The notes: generated from the sequence alone by a model not told the origin. A DNA stretch of 64,000 nt from Pseudobutyrivibrio xylanivorans (GCF_008935055.1 NZ_CP043028.1:1828501-1892500); one strand, 5' to 3'. Positions 1 through 9,465 are shown, counted from the stretch's first letter. Program-made: numbers and translations.

Positions 1-1136
1 ATCATCTTTGTGATATCTTCTGTTGCAACCTTTGTCTTCTCTGCAAGATCACGAATCTCATTTGCAACAACTGAGAATCCCTTTCCGTATTCGCCAGCTC
101 GTGCTGCCTCGATAGAAGCATTAAGTGCAAGAAGGTTTGTCTGTGTGCTGATTGCAAGAATTACATCTGTAATCTGCTTCATCTCCTCACCCTTTGCAAC
201 AAGATTCTGCATTGCAATGCCAACCTGATTATTAATAGTAGTAATGTCTTCAGCCTTTGCCTTCAGCTCAATCATCATATCATAATTGTCTTTGTTGATA
301 TCTGTAGCCTCTGAAGCGATAGCAACCATCTCCTCCGCACGGGCAACAGTTTCCTCTATAAGGTCCTGGATGTTCTGTGTCATCACAGTCTGTTCCTGGA
401 TGTTTTCAGCATTTGAAAGAGTACTGCTTGAAATATCATCCATAGCATTGCTCATTGTTGTAGTAGTTTCATCGAGCACGTTCATATTGTCCATTGCACG
501 GCCAACACCAAATCTTACTTCCTCAGCGACATTCATAACCTCTTCAAGCATTTCAGCCTGCATATCTGCACGATACTGAATTAATCCAATTGTATCTCCC
601 TGGAATCTTTCAAGAATGCTTTCCAAATATACGCACAAAGCTACAACTGCAAACACACAACCTATACCAGCTGCACAATCGATAGCCTCCTCTGTTGTGT
701 AAGCTGATGGTCCGTAGCATCTAGCAATAAATGTTCCAATCTGTATAATCCCAACAGTCAATCCAGAAATTCTTGAAAACTTCTTATCATAATATAGAAC
801 GAATGGAACCAATGGTCCTACCATTGCAAAGCGAAGATAATAGCTTGTGAAAGCATAGCATCCGCTAATACCTACTAATGTAAGTACAACAAGAGCAATC
901 CATCTTAGCTTTTCTGAATTTGGCTTCTTGGCGTAGATTGTTGATAGCCCTACCAATGATCCAATCTCAAGACCAAGTGTCATGAGTAAATAGCCAAGTG
1001 TTCTGAAGCCACGCAGGTATGCAATGACTACAACAGTTGTTAATAATGTGAAATAAATACCATATGTAAATATTAACACGCGGTTGATTCTTTTAACCTG
1101 TTCATTTCTGTCTGAATAAAGAAACTTCTCTTCCAT
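1..1136 (-). CDS. Methyl-accepting chemotaxis protein, 3' end outside window
   Basis: Chemoreceptor-type signalling protein. The start at 1136 follows AAGGAAGG with 7-nt spacing. 378 codons are visible and the frame is still open at base 1, so the C-terminus is missing. About residues 15-175 are a polytopic membrane region of several hydrophobic helices with little extracellular sequence, so it probably senses a membrane or cytoplasmic cue rather than using a large periplasmic-type sensor. The rest is coiled coil with the conserved hairpin tip ([18 protein letters not shown]). No HAMP domain is obvious. Confident in family; ligand unknown. Confidence 0.93.
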   Translation of the reverse strand, partial: MEEKFLYSDRNEQVKRINRVLIFTYGIYFTLLTTVVVIAYLRGFRTLGYLLMTLGLEIGSLVGLSTIYAKKPNSEKLRWIALVVLTLVGISGCYAFTSYYLRFAMVGPLVPFVLYYDKKFSRISGLTVGIIQIGTFIARCYGPSAYTTEEAIDCAAGIGCVFAVVALCVYLESILERFQGDTIGLIQYRADMQAEMLEEVMNVAEEVRFGVGRAMDNMNVLDETTTTMSNAMDDISSSTLSNAENIQEQTVMTQNIQDLIEETVARAEEMVAIASEATDINKDNYDMMIELKAKAEDITTINNQVGIAMQNLVAKGEEMKQITDVILAISTQTNLLALNASIEAARAGEYGKGFSVVANEIRDLAEKTKVATEDITKM

Positions 1137-1164
1137 TGATTTTCCTTCCTTTTGTATATAAAAC

Positions 1165-1193
1165 CTATAAACTGTCCGTAACACAGTGTTCAA
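1165..1193 (-). promoter_or_regulatory. Sigma-A-type promoter for the chemoreceptor
   Basis: On the minus strand TTGAAC (1193-1188), a 17-bp spacer, then TTATAG (1170-1165), about 30 bp before the start codon. The stretch 1137-1461 otherwise holds only this promoter and the terminator at 1411-1437. Confidence 0.5.
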
Positions 1194-1410
1194 AACTATA
1201 TCACGTTATAGCAATTGTGTGAATTAGCATAAATTACAAAAATATAACGAATTATACAGGACAAAATAATCAAATAGCTGAGTACTTTTGAGTATATTGC
1301 CACTGGTTTGCGAAATAGTACTAATAGAGTGTGGTATAACCCGAAAACTGGGGATTATTTCAAGAAGTGAGGCACAAAAAATCGCCACAAATAAAGACGG
1401 TAGTTGGCAT

Positions 1411-1437
1411 AAAAAAAGACACCCACAAGGGGTGTCT
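1411..1437 (-). terminator. Rho-independent terminator of the small membrane protein gene
   Basis: A GACACCC/GGGTGTC-type stem with a 4-nt loop, followed on the minus strand by seven T residues. It lies 25 bp beyond the stop of the upstream minus-strand gene. Confidence 0.85.
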
Positions 1438-1461
1438 AAATATCCAATATATAAAAAGCTA

Positions 1462-1668
1462 TTAACCGAAGAAATGAACAAATCCTGCTTCAACCCAAAG
1501 AGCTACGATTACAGCAACACTCATAATGATTGCTCCAACGGCTCTAACCAAGCAATGTGAATCCTCAAGCTTAGCTGATCTCTTTGCATAGCTTGCATTA
1601 ACAGCGATAAAGTATACGAAAAATAATGTAACTGCAGAAAATACTACAAGAATAATAAGATTTAACAT
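1462..1668 (-). CDS. Small two-helix membrane protein, unknown function
   Basis: A 68-aa protein starting at 1668, where AAGGAAAGG lies 6 nt upstream; the 10-codon longer frame has no better ribosome site. It has two hydrophobic segments (about residues 2-22 and 45-63) joined by a short charged loop (YAKRSAKLEDSH). A monocistronic unit with its own terminator. I do not recognise the family. The tight RBS and terminator make it likely to be a real gene. Confidence 0.65.
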   Translation of the reverse strand: MLNLIILVVFSAVTLFFVYFIAVNASYAKRSAKLEDSHCLVRAVGAIIMSVAVIVALWVEAGFVHFFG

Positions 1669-1842
1669 CGTTTGTCCTTTCCTTAAACTAAAAAACAATT
1701 CATTTCCTAAACAACGATGTATATCTTACAGGCTAAAAGTATTTTCTTCAATTGTTATATTCTACATAGTTTTCACAATTTGTTCACTATTTTATAATTA
1801 TTTTGCACATTTTTAATCAATTCCGCTCGAAACTAATCAAAT

Positions 1843-2643
1843 TTAATCGAGTTTCCATTGTGATATATCATAATGAAGAGAATACATATCCTCAAGCGAA
1901 TCAACCGATATACGTCCACTAAACAACAGCTTGTCAAAAGAATGATTGAATGTGTTGTTCTTGTAATCCCTGTAGCTCATGAATGCAAATACTTCCATAA
2001 TAGATGCATTTGGCATATAAATCGTGTCAAGTGCAATAATGTCTCTATTAGGAAGGTAAGTGCTTGTGCCAAGGTCGAAAGCTCTCACAGAGATAATTGG
2101 GTGTTCCTCAGTACTACTGTCATGAAATGTTGCAGTTAGCTTAATCGCCTCTGAGTTGCCCCCTCCAATAACGCAGCTACCCAATTCCTGAAAGATATCC
2201 GTAGGCTCTATTACGTCAAATCTGTCATAATCCTCAAAGGATACAATCCCTGGAATCTTCTTATCGGAAGCACTTGAAACGTTGTAATTAAACCGTTCTG
2301 CTGCACTGGCTACCTTTTGCAGCTCATTAAACAACGACATATTTCCTATTGTAATAGCCGTATGCTTTGCATAATCTGTCAGCTCAACAAAATCATATTT
2401 CTTGTCCTCGCTAAAATCAACTGGAGCAGGCTTCACTGCATCTAAGGTGAAATCACTGAAGTTAAAATCAGAATTATTCTCCCTGACATAAATCATCGCC
2501 TGCTTGAAATCAGCAAAAGTGCATCTATGCAAATCAATATGCTTAACATCATTGACATCCAGATTATCATCCTTCTGCTCATCAATGCTGGCCTGAATTT
2601 GATAATTTAGATGAGTTTTAAACAAAACATTATTTACTACCAT
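1843..2643 (-). CDS. Uncharacterised protein (266 aa)
   Basis: Not recognised. The start at 2643 has GGAGG 6 nt upstream; the longer frame would begin inside the leader. The protein is acidic, soluble, without signal peptide or membrane segments, and rich in Asp/Asn. It has its own promoter (2668-2697) and is divergent from the dehydratase-type pair. No terminator is clear in 1699-1842. Possibly a lineage-restricted cytoplasmic protein. Confidence 0.6.
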   Translation of the reverse strand: MVVNNVLFKTHLNYQIQASIDEQKDDNLDVNDVKHIDLHRCTFADFKQAMIYVRENNSDFNFSDFTLDAVKPAPVDFSEDKKYDFVELTDYAKHTAITIGNMSLFNELQKVASAAERFNYNVSSASDKKIPGIVSFEDYDRFDVIEPTDIFQELGSCVIGGGNSEAIKLTATFHDSSTEEHPIISVRAFDLGTSTYLPNRDIIALDTIYMPNASIMEVFAFMSYRDYKNNTFNHSFDKLLFSGRISVDSLEDMYSLHYDISQWKLD

Positions 2644-2667
2644 AATATTATCCTCCACCCTTACTGA

Positions 2668-2697
2668 ATAATAGCACATTTTGTGTTAGTTAGACAA
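2668..2697 (-). promoter_or_regulatory. Promoter of the 266-aa unknown gene
   Basis: Minus strand TTGTCT (2697-2692), an 18-bp spacer, TATTAT (2673-2668), followed 25 bp later by the start codon. Confidence 0.5.
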
Positions 2698-2748
2698 CAG
2701 AAGCGCAATATTTAGCGATTATTTATAAAAATATACTAAATCTTTTCT

Positions 2749-2776
2749 TTGTCAGTTATGCAAGTTATGGTAGAAT
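2749..2776 (+). promoter_or_regulatory. Promoter with extended -10 for the dehydratase-type pair
   Basis: TTGTCA (2749-2754), a 16-bp spacer ending in TGG, then TAGAAT (2771-2776). The expected transcript starts near 2783, so upstream in-frame TTG/ATG codons at 2749, 2758 and 2767 lie inside the promoter and cannot be the start of the gene. Confidence 0.6.
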
Positions 2777-2820
2777 TAAAAACGAGGTTTAAACCACAAT
2801 TATATGAGGGGAATAATAAT

Positions 2821-4038
2821 TTGAAGGACTTAAAACACTTATACTACTTTGAAAAGCTTCTGGAAGAATCCTACAACGATCTAGCACGTCAAGGTCAAGC
2901 AGACGGCAACAAAGCCATAGGTCATGTATGCTTTCAGATTCCAGAGCCATTACTTAATTTACAGGGCTGCTTTTCCGTACGCCTAAGAGCTCCACGTACA
3001 GGCTCTATTGAGATGGGAACCTACTATATGAGCTCAACCTTATGTGAGGCTTGCCGCGCTTATCTTGAACGCGCAATCGAAGGCGGCTTCAATTTTCTTG
3101 ATTGCATACTTGCTCCAGATGCCTGTGCACAGATGAATCGCTGCGTAGAGAATATTGAACATCTCAATTTAATTAATAAGGAAAACTTTTTTGTTACTTA
3201 TTCTGATGTCCCTATGAAGGATGACGAAACTGCTCTGAAGCATTATGTAAAGCAGATGCGCATCCGTGTTCTCGAACCACTTCATGAACATTTTGGAATT
3301 GATATCTCAGATGCAGCTTTAAGAAAAGCTGTTGAAGAACAAAATGAAATCAGCAGACTTTTAACTGCCATTGGAGATTATCGTAAATATGAATCTCCTA
3401 GAATTACTGGATATGAGTTTGCAGTACTTTGCCTGGCAAGCTACTGTTGCCCGAAGTATCTGATAAAGGAAAAGCTGGGGGAGACTCTCGAAGAACTCAA
3501 GACCCGAGAGCCTGACGATGCTTCAAAGTATCGTATTCGTGTTGTAATGGTTGGCTCTGAGATTGATGATCCTGAATTTATCCAGCTTGCTGAAGAATGC
3601 GGGGCTCTCGTAGTAGCCGACAGATACTGCTTTGGTTCATTACCTGGCAGACAGGACATCATCTTAAACGATGATGAGGATGTGCTGACTCAAATCTGTC
3701 GCACCTATCTTCAATGGGGAAAGTGTCCAAGATTTTTCAATCAGGAAAAGGTTATGGAGCGCAGAGAATATGTTAATCAGCTTGCTAAGGAATATAATGC
3801 TGATGGTCTTATCTACGAGCAGATTAAATTCTGTGATTACTGGGGCTACGAGCGTGCAGCTGCATTTCATGTTATGGATGAAGAATATGGATATCCAGTG
3901 CTTTCCGTAGATCGTCCTTATTCAGTTCGTTCTTCTGGCCAGCTTCGCACTAGAATTCAAGCCTTCGTTGAACGTGTTGAAATAAAAAAACTTGCTGATA
4001 AGCATTCAGCAATGCAAGAGAACGGAGGGCTTGAATAA
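2821..4038 (+). CDS. 2-hydroxyacyl-CoA dehydratase D-component-like protein
   Basis: Resembles the HgdB/FldB/BcrC superfamily, whose members form the [4Fe-4S]-binding subunits of 2-hydroxyacyl-CoA dehydratases and benzoyl-CoA reductases. I place the start at TTG 2821 (405 aa), since GAGGGG lies 9 nt upstream and a promoter occupies 2749-2776; a frame back to 2749 is also open. Cysteines cluster in the first third (LCEACRAYLE, then CILAPDACAQMNRC), consistent with cluster ligands. The stop overlaps the next start by one base. No ATPase activator (HgdC/FldI type) is present nearby. The substrate is unknown; the true reaction could be a reductase or dehydratase. Confidence 0.75.
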   Translation: MKDLKHLYYFEKLLEESYNDLARQGQADGNKAIGHVCFQIPEPLLNLQGCFSVRLRAPRTGSIEMGTYYMSSTLCEACRAYLERAIEGGFNFLDCILAPDACAQMNRCVENIEHLNLINKENFFVTYSDVPMKDDETALKHYVKQMRIRVLEPLHEHFGIDISDAALRKAVEEQNEISRLLTAIGDYRKYESPRITGYEFAVLCLASYCCPKYLIKEKLGETLEELKTREPDDASKYRIRVVMVGSEIDDPEFIQLAEECGALVVADRYCFGSLPGRQDIILNDDEDVLTQICRTYLQWGKCPRFFNQEKVMERREYVNQLAKEYNADGLIYEQIKFCDYWGYERAAAFHVMDEEYGYPVLSVDRPYSVRSSGQLRTRIQAFVERVEIKKLADKHSAMQENGGLE

Positions 4039-5579
4039 TGGGAAAAGCATTTGGAAGTGAGCCACTTGGAACAACACTCTACTCAGGTAAACGACCAAGG
4101 AGACGTCGCGAGTGGCGTGGCCTGAAAGACACCTGGTATGATTACACCCGCTGGCTCTACTACTTATTTATATTAGCAAAATTTATAATGAAGCCTAACA
4201 ATTTTAAAGGCTTCTTCCGATATCGATGGATGAGCAACTATCTGGCAGTTCCTGATTTCATGGACCGTCACACTGAGGGACTTCGAGGTACTGCCCTTCG
4301 TCTTGCTCACGAAGGAATTGGTCTTATCATCATCGACATGACAATTTCTCTTACGGAAATCTTCAGAGCAGATCCTGAAATCGGAAATGACACAGAGCTT
4401 TCCAAGAAGATGGTCATCTTCGATGAAAATATGATGAGCACCCTTATGGGCGGCTTTCGCAATTTGAAATGGGTGAGCTATGAGGTCCCTGCTATCTACA
4501 CAAGCTCCTTCATGTGTCAGGACGGCGTAATGCACTACGTGGACAAGACCCACGAATACGGGGTGCCTGGTGATGTTTGTCCTATGCCTGCTGCTGAGCT
4601 TGGTGCTGCTTTAGAAGATGATTTCCCAAAGATTGGTGCCTGCGCCATCCAGTGCAACACCACCTGTGACGGTAGCCTGATGGGCGGAGGTCTAATGGCT
4701 CGAAGCATGGGCATACCAACCTTCCAGCTCTACGCTCCAATCCGTCATCGTCAGGACAGCGTTCAGGAATATGCGGCCGACGAAATCCTTAATGCCATCC
4801 ATTTCATCGAGGAACACACTGGGGAGAAATATGATTGGGACTATCTCTTTGAAAATATGGATAGATTCAATAAGGAAACCAGAGAATTCCTAGAATGGCT
4901 TGAAATTAACAAGTCTCCATATCCACAGCTCTTAGGTGCAACACTTGGTTTCTACAGATATGGTGAATACATGGCAGCAGGTGGACGCAGCCCTATCTTC
5001 CTAGAGACCAGCAAAAAGATTACCGCACTTGCTACAAAGGCATATCAAAATAAAGAAATGGCCTGCAAGGAATATCGTCACCGCGCCATCCTCTGGGGCG
5101 TTCAGGCAGCCTACTACACGGCATTTCCTAACTGGCTTATGAACTGTTGGGGTATCGTCCCTATTAACGATATGCTCTGCTGCGTGTCTACAGAGATGGT
5201 AAGCACTAATGACAAGCATCAGGCGCTTCTTGATTTAGGTTATCTTTACGAGAATATGATTATGAGAAGCCGCTCAAATGGTGGCTATGAAACAGGTGTC
5301 GAAGACCTGTTTAGAATCTGCGAACAGATGAATGTAGATATGGTTATCATGTATGTTCATATCGGCTGTAAGGCCATGTCGGGCTACACAGGACTCTTTG
5401 AACAGGAAGCCCGAAAACGTGGCATCCATTGGATTTGGGTTAATCACAACCTGATGGTTCCATTGGATGGAACCCGCAGAGATATGCGCACCGAAGTAAA
5501 TCGCTATATGCGAACGATATTAAAAGAAGAACCGGTTGATCCTTCACTTGAAGACTTCGACGACAGTTTATGTTGGTAA
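4038..5579 (+). CDS. 2-hydroxyacyl-CoA dehydratase-family partner subunit
   Basis: A second member of the same superfamily (513 aa), longer than usual (typically about 380-430) because of an Arg-rich N-terminal extension (KRPRRRREWRG) and an aromatic segment near residues 35-60. Conserved-looking Cys positions include QCNTTCDGSLMGGG and a C-terminal VHIGCKAMSGYTG. Translation is coupled to the upstream gene (TAATG overlap), suggesting a heterodimer. A strong terminator follows. It may be an orphan reductase-type complex; the activator must be encoded elsewhere if it works as a radical dehydratase. Confidence 0.72.
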   Translation: MGKAFGSEPLGTTLYSGKRPRRRREWRGLKDTWYDYTRWLYYLFILAKFIMKPNNFKGFFRYRWMSNYLAVPDFMDRHTEGLRGTALRLAHEGIGLIIIDMTISLTEIFRADPEIGNDTELSKKMVIFDENMMSTLMGGFRNLKWVSYEVPAIYTSSFMCQDGVMHYVDKTHEYGVPGDVCPMPAAELGAALEDDFPKIGACAIQCNTTCDGSLMGGGLMARSMGIPTFQLYAPIRHRQDSVQEYAADEILNAIHFIEEHTGEKYDWDYLFENMDRFNKETREFLEWLEINKSPYPQLLGATLGFYRYGEYMAAGGRSPIFLETSKKITALATKAYQNKEMACKEYRHRAILWGVQAAYYTAFPNWLMNCWGIVPINDMLCCVSTEMVSTNDKHQALLDLGYLYENMIMRSRSNGGYETGVEDLFRICEQMNVDMVIMYVHIGCKAMSGYTGLFEQEARKRGIHWIWVNHNLMVPLDGTRRDMRTEVNRYMRTILKEEPVDPSLEDFDDSLCW

Positions 5580-5587
5580 AAATATTA

Positions 5588-5623
5588 AGAGCCTGTAGTT
5601 ACGGCTACAGGCTCTATATTTTT
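5588..5623 (+). terminator. Terminator, probably bidirectional
   Basis: An 11-bp perfect stem (AGAGCCTGTAG/CTACAGGCTCT) with a 6-nt loop, followed by ATATTTTT on the plus strand. The minus strand also runs into AATATTTTT, so it can serve the convergent TSCPD gene too. Confidence 0.88.
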
Positions 5624-5628
5624 ACCAC

Positions 5629-5877
5629 TTAGTGTATGGCTGCTTCGATGCCTCGCGCGAGCTGATCAGCGCAGCTGGTGCCTTTCACACCACAAAGGTT
5701 TCCTTTGAGGATTGATACAGTGTTTGCTGCATCAGCGCCCTCTAAAAGCTTTGCGATAGCCTTTGTGTTTCCATCACAACCACCGGTAAACTTTACGTTG
5801 TGAAGCTTGCCATTTTCAAGATCAAAATCAATCTGTCTAGCGCATACGCCGCTAGGTGTGTAACTGATATGTTCCAT
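5629..5877 (-). CDS. TSCPD-domain protein, TIGR03905-type (four Cys)
   Basis: An 82-aa protein with the TSCPD-like signature near the C-terminus (GTSCADQLARG) and four cysteines: VCARQ, GGCDG, NLCGV, TSCAD. This matches the small four-Cys family related to the C-terminal zinc-type domain of class II ribonucleotide reductases. GGAG precedes the start. The function of stand-alone members is not established; metal binding is a plausible inference from the four Cys. Confidence 0.82.
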   Translation of the reverse strand: MEHISYTPSGVCARQIDFDLENGKLHNVKFTGGCDGNTKAIAKLLEGADAANTVSILKGNLCGVKGTSCADQLARGIEAAIH

Positions 5878-5915
5878 TATTAAACTCCTTAAAAAATCAC
5901 TTGGTTTTTGCGTGA

Positions 5916-6650
5916 TTACATTGTATCAAGAGAATTCAATAAATCCAAGTTTTTTACTTCAGTTTCTGTAAAAGTCTTTTCTGAGAAGTCTGCAGGCATA
6001 ACCGATGGGCTATACCAAATCTGTCCCATAAAGTAATTATATAAATCAGGATTCTTGAATGAATAACCATGTCTTGCGTACATTTCATTCTTTATAATAT
6101 GAATAACCTCTGGCGCAAGCCCCTGAAAATCCTCTGCAGAATAAACTGTATTTGCTGTATCAGCAAGATACTTGCAGTAACGTGCATCACCCGAGATACC
6201 CTTTGACTCCCAGTAGCTTTGAACTGCATTCCAATATTTATTCCCTTCAAGATAGCTTGCTCTTTCTGAAATTGCTGCTGCAATCTGCTCGTTTGACCAG
6301 TTGGCTAAATCTCCAACATAGTCTCCTGGATCAACCACTTCAATTACAACATCGCTGTAATCATCCGTAGTACCTTCCACTGCTGAGCCTGCTGCAATGT
6401 CTTCCTCACCTGTAGTTTCCTCGGCAACTGGAGCTGCCGCATTCTCCTCAGTAACAGCCAATGACTTCTTTTCATGATTGAGAACATTAAAGGTGATAAC
6501 TCCAACCAGAATACCTGCAGCCACGCAGCATACGCCTTCAATAAGCCATCTCTTCACGCTAGGATGTTCACTTAGAAAATCCTTAAGGTCGTAATGACGA
6601 TCAACCACCCAATCAACAAAATCCAATAATCTTTCTCTTAAATCTTCCAT
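5916..6650 (-). CDS. Membrane-anchored YARHG-domain protein
   Basis: 244 aa. An N-terminal cytoplasmic segment of about 33 residues precedes one transmembrane helix (about residues 34-54), then an Ala/Glu/Thr-rich linker (about 55-115), then a C-terminal domain containing YARHGYSF followed by a W-Y pair (QIWYSPS), the hallmarks of the YARHG domain. That domain is usually extracellular in Firmicutes and has no defined activity. It stands alone between alaX and the TSCPD gene. Confidence 0.8.
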   Translation of the reverse strand: MEDLRERLLDFVDWVVDRHYDLKDFLSEHPSVKRWLIEGVCCVAAGILVGVITFNVLNHEKKSLAVTEENAAAPVAEETTGEEDIAAGSAVEGTTDDYSDVVIEVVDPGDYVGDLANWSNEQIAAAISERASYLEGNKYWNAVQSYWESKGISGDARYCKYLADTANTVYSAEDFQGLAPEVIHIIKNEMYARHGYSFKNPDLYNYFMGQIWYSPSVMPADFSEKTFTETEVKNLDLLNSLDTM

Positions 6651-6737
6651 ATTCTTCCCTTTTTCTGTGCTATATTTTAGTACCGTTACTTAGTATAACA
6701 CATTATTGTCGTTTTTGTTACATGTGTTACACCATTA

Positions 6738-7886
6738 TTACAAAGTTTGTTCAATAGCACTTCTTGTAGCATTTACAGATCCCTGGGCCATTTGCTTGCT
6801 ACCACCACCCTTAGCGCCAAGCAGCTCTCTCAGTCCAACTGCTATTGCGCTGCAATCTCTGGTGGTACTTCCGATAACAAAATTGTAGCCATTGTCATCA
6901 TCACCTGAAAAGATCGAACATAATCCTGAGTGCTTCTCCATTAGTGCATTAACACCATCACGCATATTCTTGGCATCCAAATCCTCTGTGAATATTGTCA
7001 CATCCACAAGGTCTGTTGGATATCTTTCTATTCTCTCCATAAGGATTTTTGCTTTTACTTCAGATATACGATATTTCAACTGCTTGTTATCCTCAAGCAA
7101 TGACTTTATTTTCTCTGGCACCTGTTCCTCACGGCAGTTCAATGACTGGTAGGACTCCGACAGTATTTCCATTCGATGATTGTAGTCCTCCAGTGCTCTC
7201 AAACCACATAGAATATAGACTCTTGTTCCACCCTTATATTTTTCAAAGGATAATACCTTAAGTATTCCTACCTGTCCGGTTGATTTAACATGAGGCGCAC
7301 AGCAAGCGCAGATATCAGTCCCATCAATTTCCACCAATCTGACAGCACCATCAATCTCTTTCTTACTGCGATAACTGGTTGCCTCAAGAGTTGCTGCATC
7401 AGGATAATACGCTTTGACACTTACATCTGCTGCTATCAATTCATTGGCTGAGTGTTCCAGCAAACGGACCTGTTCTGTAGACAACTCAATATTTAAATCA
7501 AGAGTCACCGTGTTTTCACTGAGATGAAAGCCCACATTCTCAGCGCCATAAATATTGTGAGCCAAACCTGTAAAAATATGCTCACCCGTATGCTGTTGCA
7601 TATTTCCAAATCTATGATGCCAGTCAATTGTTCCGTGTACCACCTCTCCTACCGTATATACGATATCGCAGTAGTGAACAATCTTATCATTCTCCACCTG
7701 AACATCTGTCACTCGTCCTTCGCCCAGTAAGCCATAGTCACTAGTCTGTCCTCCCTGCTCTGGGAAGAAAAGTGTCTGGTCCAATATAACCTTATAGCTG
7801 TTCTGCCCCACCTGTTCGCAGGACAAAACCTTGGCATCAAACTCTCGTAAAAAAGCATCCTCGTCATATAGTGCAACTGTTTTCAT
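6738..7886 (-). CDS. alaX: Alanyl-tRNA editing protein, AlaX-L type with DHHA1 domain
   Basis: A free-standing editing protein that hydrolyses mischarged Ser- or Gly-tRNA(Ala). The zinc site is visible as QQHTGEHIF and CACCAPH, matching the HxxxH and CxxxH ligand pairs of the AlaRS editing domain. A coiled linker and a C-terminal DHHA1-type domain (GAKGGGSKQMAQG) follow, giving the long AlaX-L layout (382 aa). The start at 7886 is preferred because GGAGAGG sits 3-6 nt upstream, while the frame 12 nt longer begins within that ribosome site. Confidence 0.93.
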   Translation of the reverse strand: MKTVALYDEDAFLREFDAKVLSCEQVGQNSYKVILDQTLFFPEQGGQTSDYGLLGEGRVTDVQVENDKIVHYCDIVYTVGEVVHGTIDWHHRFGNMQQHTGEHIFTGLAHNIYGAENVGFHLSENTVTLDLNIELSTEQVRLLEHSANELIAADVSVKAYYPDAATLEATSYRSKKEIDGAVRLVEIDGTDICACCAPHVKSTGQVGILKVLSFEKYKGGTRVYILCGLRALEDYNHRMEILSESYQSLNCREEQVPEKIKSLLEDNKQLKYRISEVKAKILMERIERYPTDLVDVTIFTEDLDAKNMRDGVNALMEKHSGLCSIFSGDDDNGYNFVIGSTTRDCSAIAVGLRELLGAKGGGSKQMAQGSVNATRSAIEQTL

Positions 7887-7904
7887 AAGCCTCTCCATTC
7901 TTTC

Positions 7905-7948
7905 AAAAATAGCTCTTGCCCAATCATTCCATTAATTGACGCAAGAGC
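7905..7948 (-). terminator. Terminator of the asparaginase gene
   Basis: GCTCTTGC/GCAAGAGC stem (7948-7941 with 7919-7912), 21-nt loop, followed by TATTTTTG on the minus strand. It lies just after the asparaginase stop. Confidence 0.6.
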
Positions 7949-7954
7949 CTCTCA

Positions 7955-8959
7955 TTATTTCTTCTTAAATAAGATATCTCTGTTAATCTCGGTGTAGAAT
8001 GTCTCTCTCAAACGCTTGTTGCTGTAGTTCATTCCGCGAAGCCACATAAGCTTTGTCATTGTAGCCTCAAGAGTCATATCGTAGGATTCTATCATGTGGA
8101 AGTCCTGCTTCACCTGTCTGCCAACCTCGTAGACAGTCATATTGCTGCCCTCGTTAGCAACTTGAGTAGTCATAACCGCAAGCTTGTCAGTGTCCTTCCA
8201 TTTTTCCATTTCCTCATAGAAGGTATCCATCAATGTCTCTGGCATACCGCCTACTCCAAAGCTTTCGATAACAATGATATCGTAATTCTCAAACAGATAG
8301 CTGAGAATATCTGGTTTCATTCCAGGGTATAGTTTCAGAAGAGTAACCTTATCTGACATCTCATAATAGAAGCTAGGAATCCCCCGCACTGGAACCTCTG
8401 GAATATATCGCACTATCACCCCATCCTGAATCACTGCAAGATATGGGAAATTAATGCTTGAAAAAGCATTATAGCTCTTGGCTCTTTCCTTCTTCGCGCG
8501 TGTTCCACAGATTACCTTGCCGTCAAATACGATGCTAACATTCTGAGAAACATCATCACTGGCATAAATAAAGGAATCTAAAAGATTGGTCTTGGCATCT
8601 GTAACATCCTTGCTGATAGGCTTCTGAGAGCCTGTAACAACGATTGGCTTCGCGCTGTTTTGAATCATATAGCTTAAAGCAGCTGCTGTGTATGCCAATG
8701 TATCCGTACCGTGACAAACAACAAATCCATCGTAATTCTCGTAATTGTCCTCTATCGCCTTTACGATATGCTTCCAATGGGCTGGGGTCATATTACTACT
8801 ATCAATATTCATCACCTGAAGTGTTTCAACCTGACAAACCTTTTCAACCTCAGGTATATATGCAAGGACATCCTCAGCTGTAAGTCCTGGCTTAAGTCCT
8901 GCATCTGTCTGCTTTGAAGCAATGGTACCACCTGTACCAATCATTAAAATCTTTTTCAT
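7955..8959 (-). CDS. ansA: L-asparaginase, type I
   Basis: Hydrolyses L-asparagine to aspartate and ammonia. Both asparaginase threonine motifs are present: GTGGTIAS near residue 8 and HGTDTLAY near residue 84. At 334 aa with no signal peptide it fits the cytoplasmic type I enzymes. A catalytic-lysine region (GSQKPI) is also seen. It starts 6 nt after the stop of the preceding 138-aa gene, so the two are likely cotranscribed. Confidence 0.93.
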   Translation of the reverse strand: MKKILMIGTGGTIASKQTDAGLKPGLTAEDVLAYIPEVEKVCQVETLQVMNIDSSNMTPAHWKHIVKAIEDNYENYDGFVVCHGTDTLAYTAAALSYMIQNSAKPIVVTGSQKPISKDVTDAKTNLLDSFIYASDDVSQNVSIVFDGKVICGTRAKKERAKSYNAFSSINFPYLAVIQDGVIVRYIPEVPVRGIPSFYYEMSDKVTLLKLYPGMKPDILSYLFENYDIIVIESFGVGGMPETLMDTFYEEMEKWKDTDKLAVMTTQVANEGSNMTVYEVGRQVKQDFHMIESYDMTLEATMTKLMWLRGMNYSNKRLRETFYTEINRDILFKKK

Positions 8960-8965
8960 TTCTAG

Positions 8966-9382
8966 TTAGTTCTTTCCAATTGGTATTCCAAAAATTTTAG
9001 TCTGAAAGCCTTCCATCAGGCTGTCATAATCTGTATAGCTGATATTGCATTTAAAGCGGCTGTTCCATACATCCTTTAAGGTATCGCAGATAGCTGCACC
9101 ATTTTCCTCAGAAAGGATTGTAGGAAATACGTAATAAATCATAAAGTAATTAAGATTCATCTGGTCAGCGCCACGTACTCTACCAAGCTTCTTGAATGCT
9201 GTAAAAACATCCTCGCAAAAAGCTTTACACTCACTCTCCAAATCGGAAGCATTAACAAGTGCTGCAAGCTCTCCATAGCGTTCTTCTTTGAATTTATTTG
9301 TGTGAGCCTCGTACTCCTTCTTGCTATGAACCTTGCTCAGATAGGCAACATCCTCAAAAATTTTATCAACATTGTAACCCAT
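8966..9382 (-). CDS. Uncharacterised 138-aa protein upstream of ansA
   Basis: Not recognised. A soluble, mostly helical protein with two Cys near the middle (ECKAFCEDVF) and Cys residues at CDTLKD and FKCNISY. AGGAG lies 8 nt before the ATG. First gene of a probable two-gene unit with ansA, 6 nt apart. No membrane segment or signal peptide. Confidence 0.65.
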   Translation of the reverse strand: MGYNVDKIFEDVAYLSKVHSKKEYEAHTNKFKEERYGELAALVNASDLESECKAFCEDVFTAFKKLGRVRGADQMNLNYFMIYYVFPTILSEENGAAICDTLKDVWNSRFKCNISYTDYDSLMEGFQTKIFGIPIGKN

Positions 9383-9465
9383 AACATTATCTCCTAAGTA
9401 TTGTTCAACTAGATGCTATTTTACATTATTTCACGTATAATTAAAACTCACAGAAAGGATTTATT

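Noticed and set aside
10..579. Plus-strand ORFs over the chemoreceptor
   Set aside because: They are the reverse complement of a clear methyl-accepting domain, lack ribosome sites and have Ser/Ile-rich shadow composition.
8556..8917. Overlapping ORFs on both strands inside ansA
   Set aside because: The asparaginase frame contains both threonine motifs; these are incidental frames.
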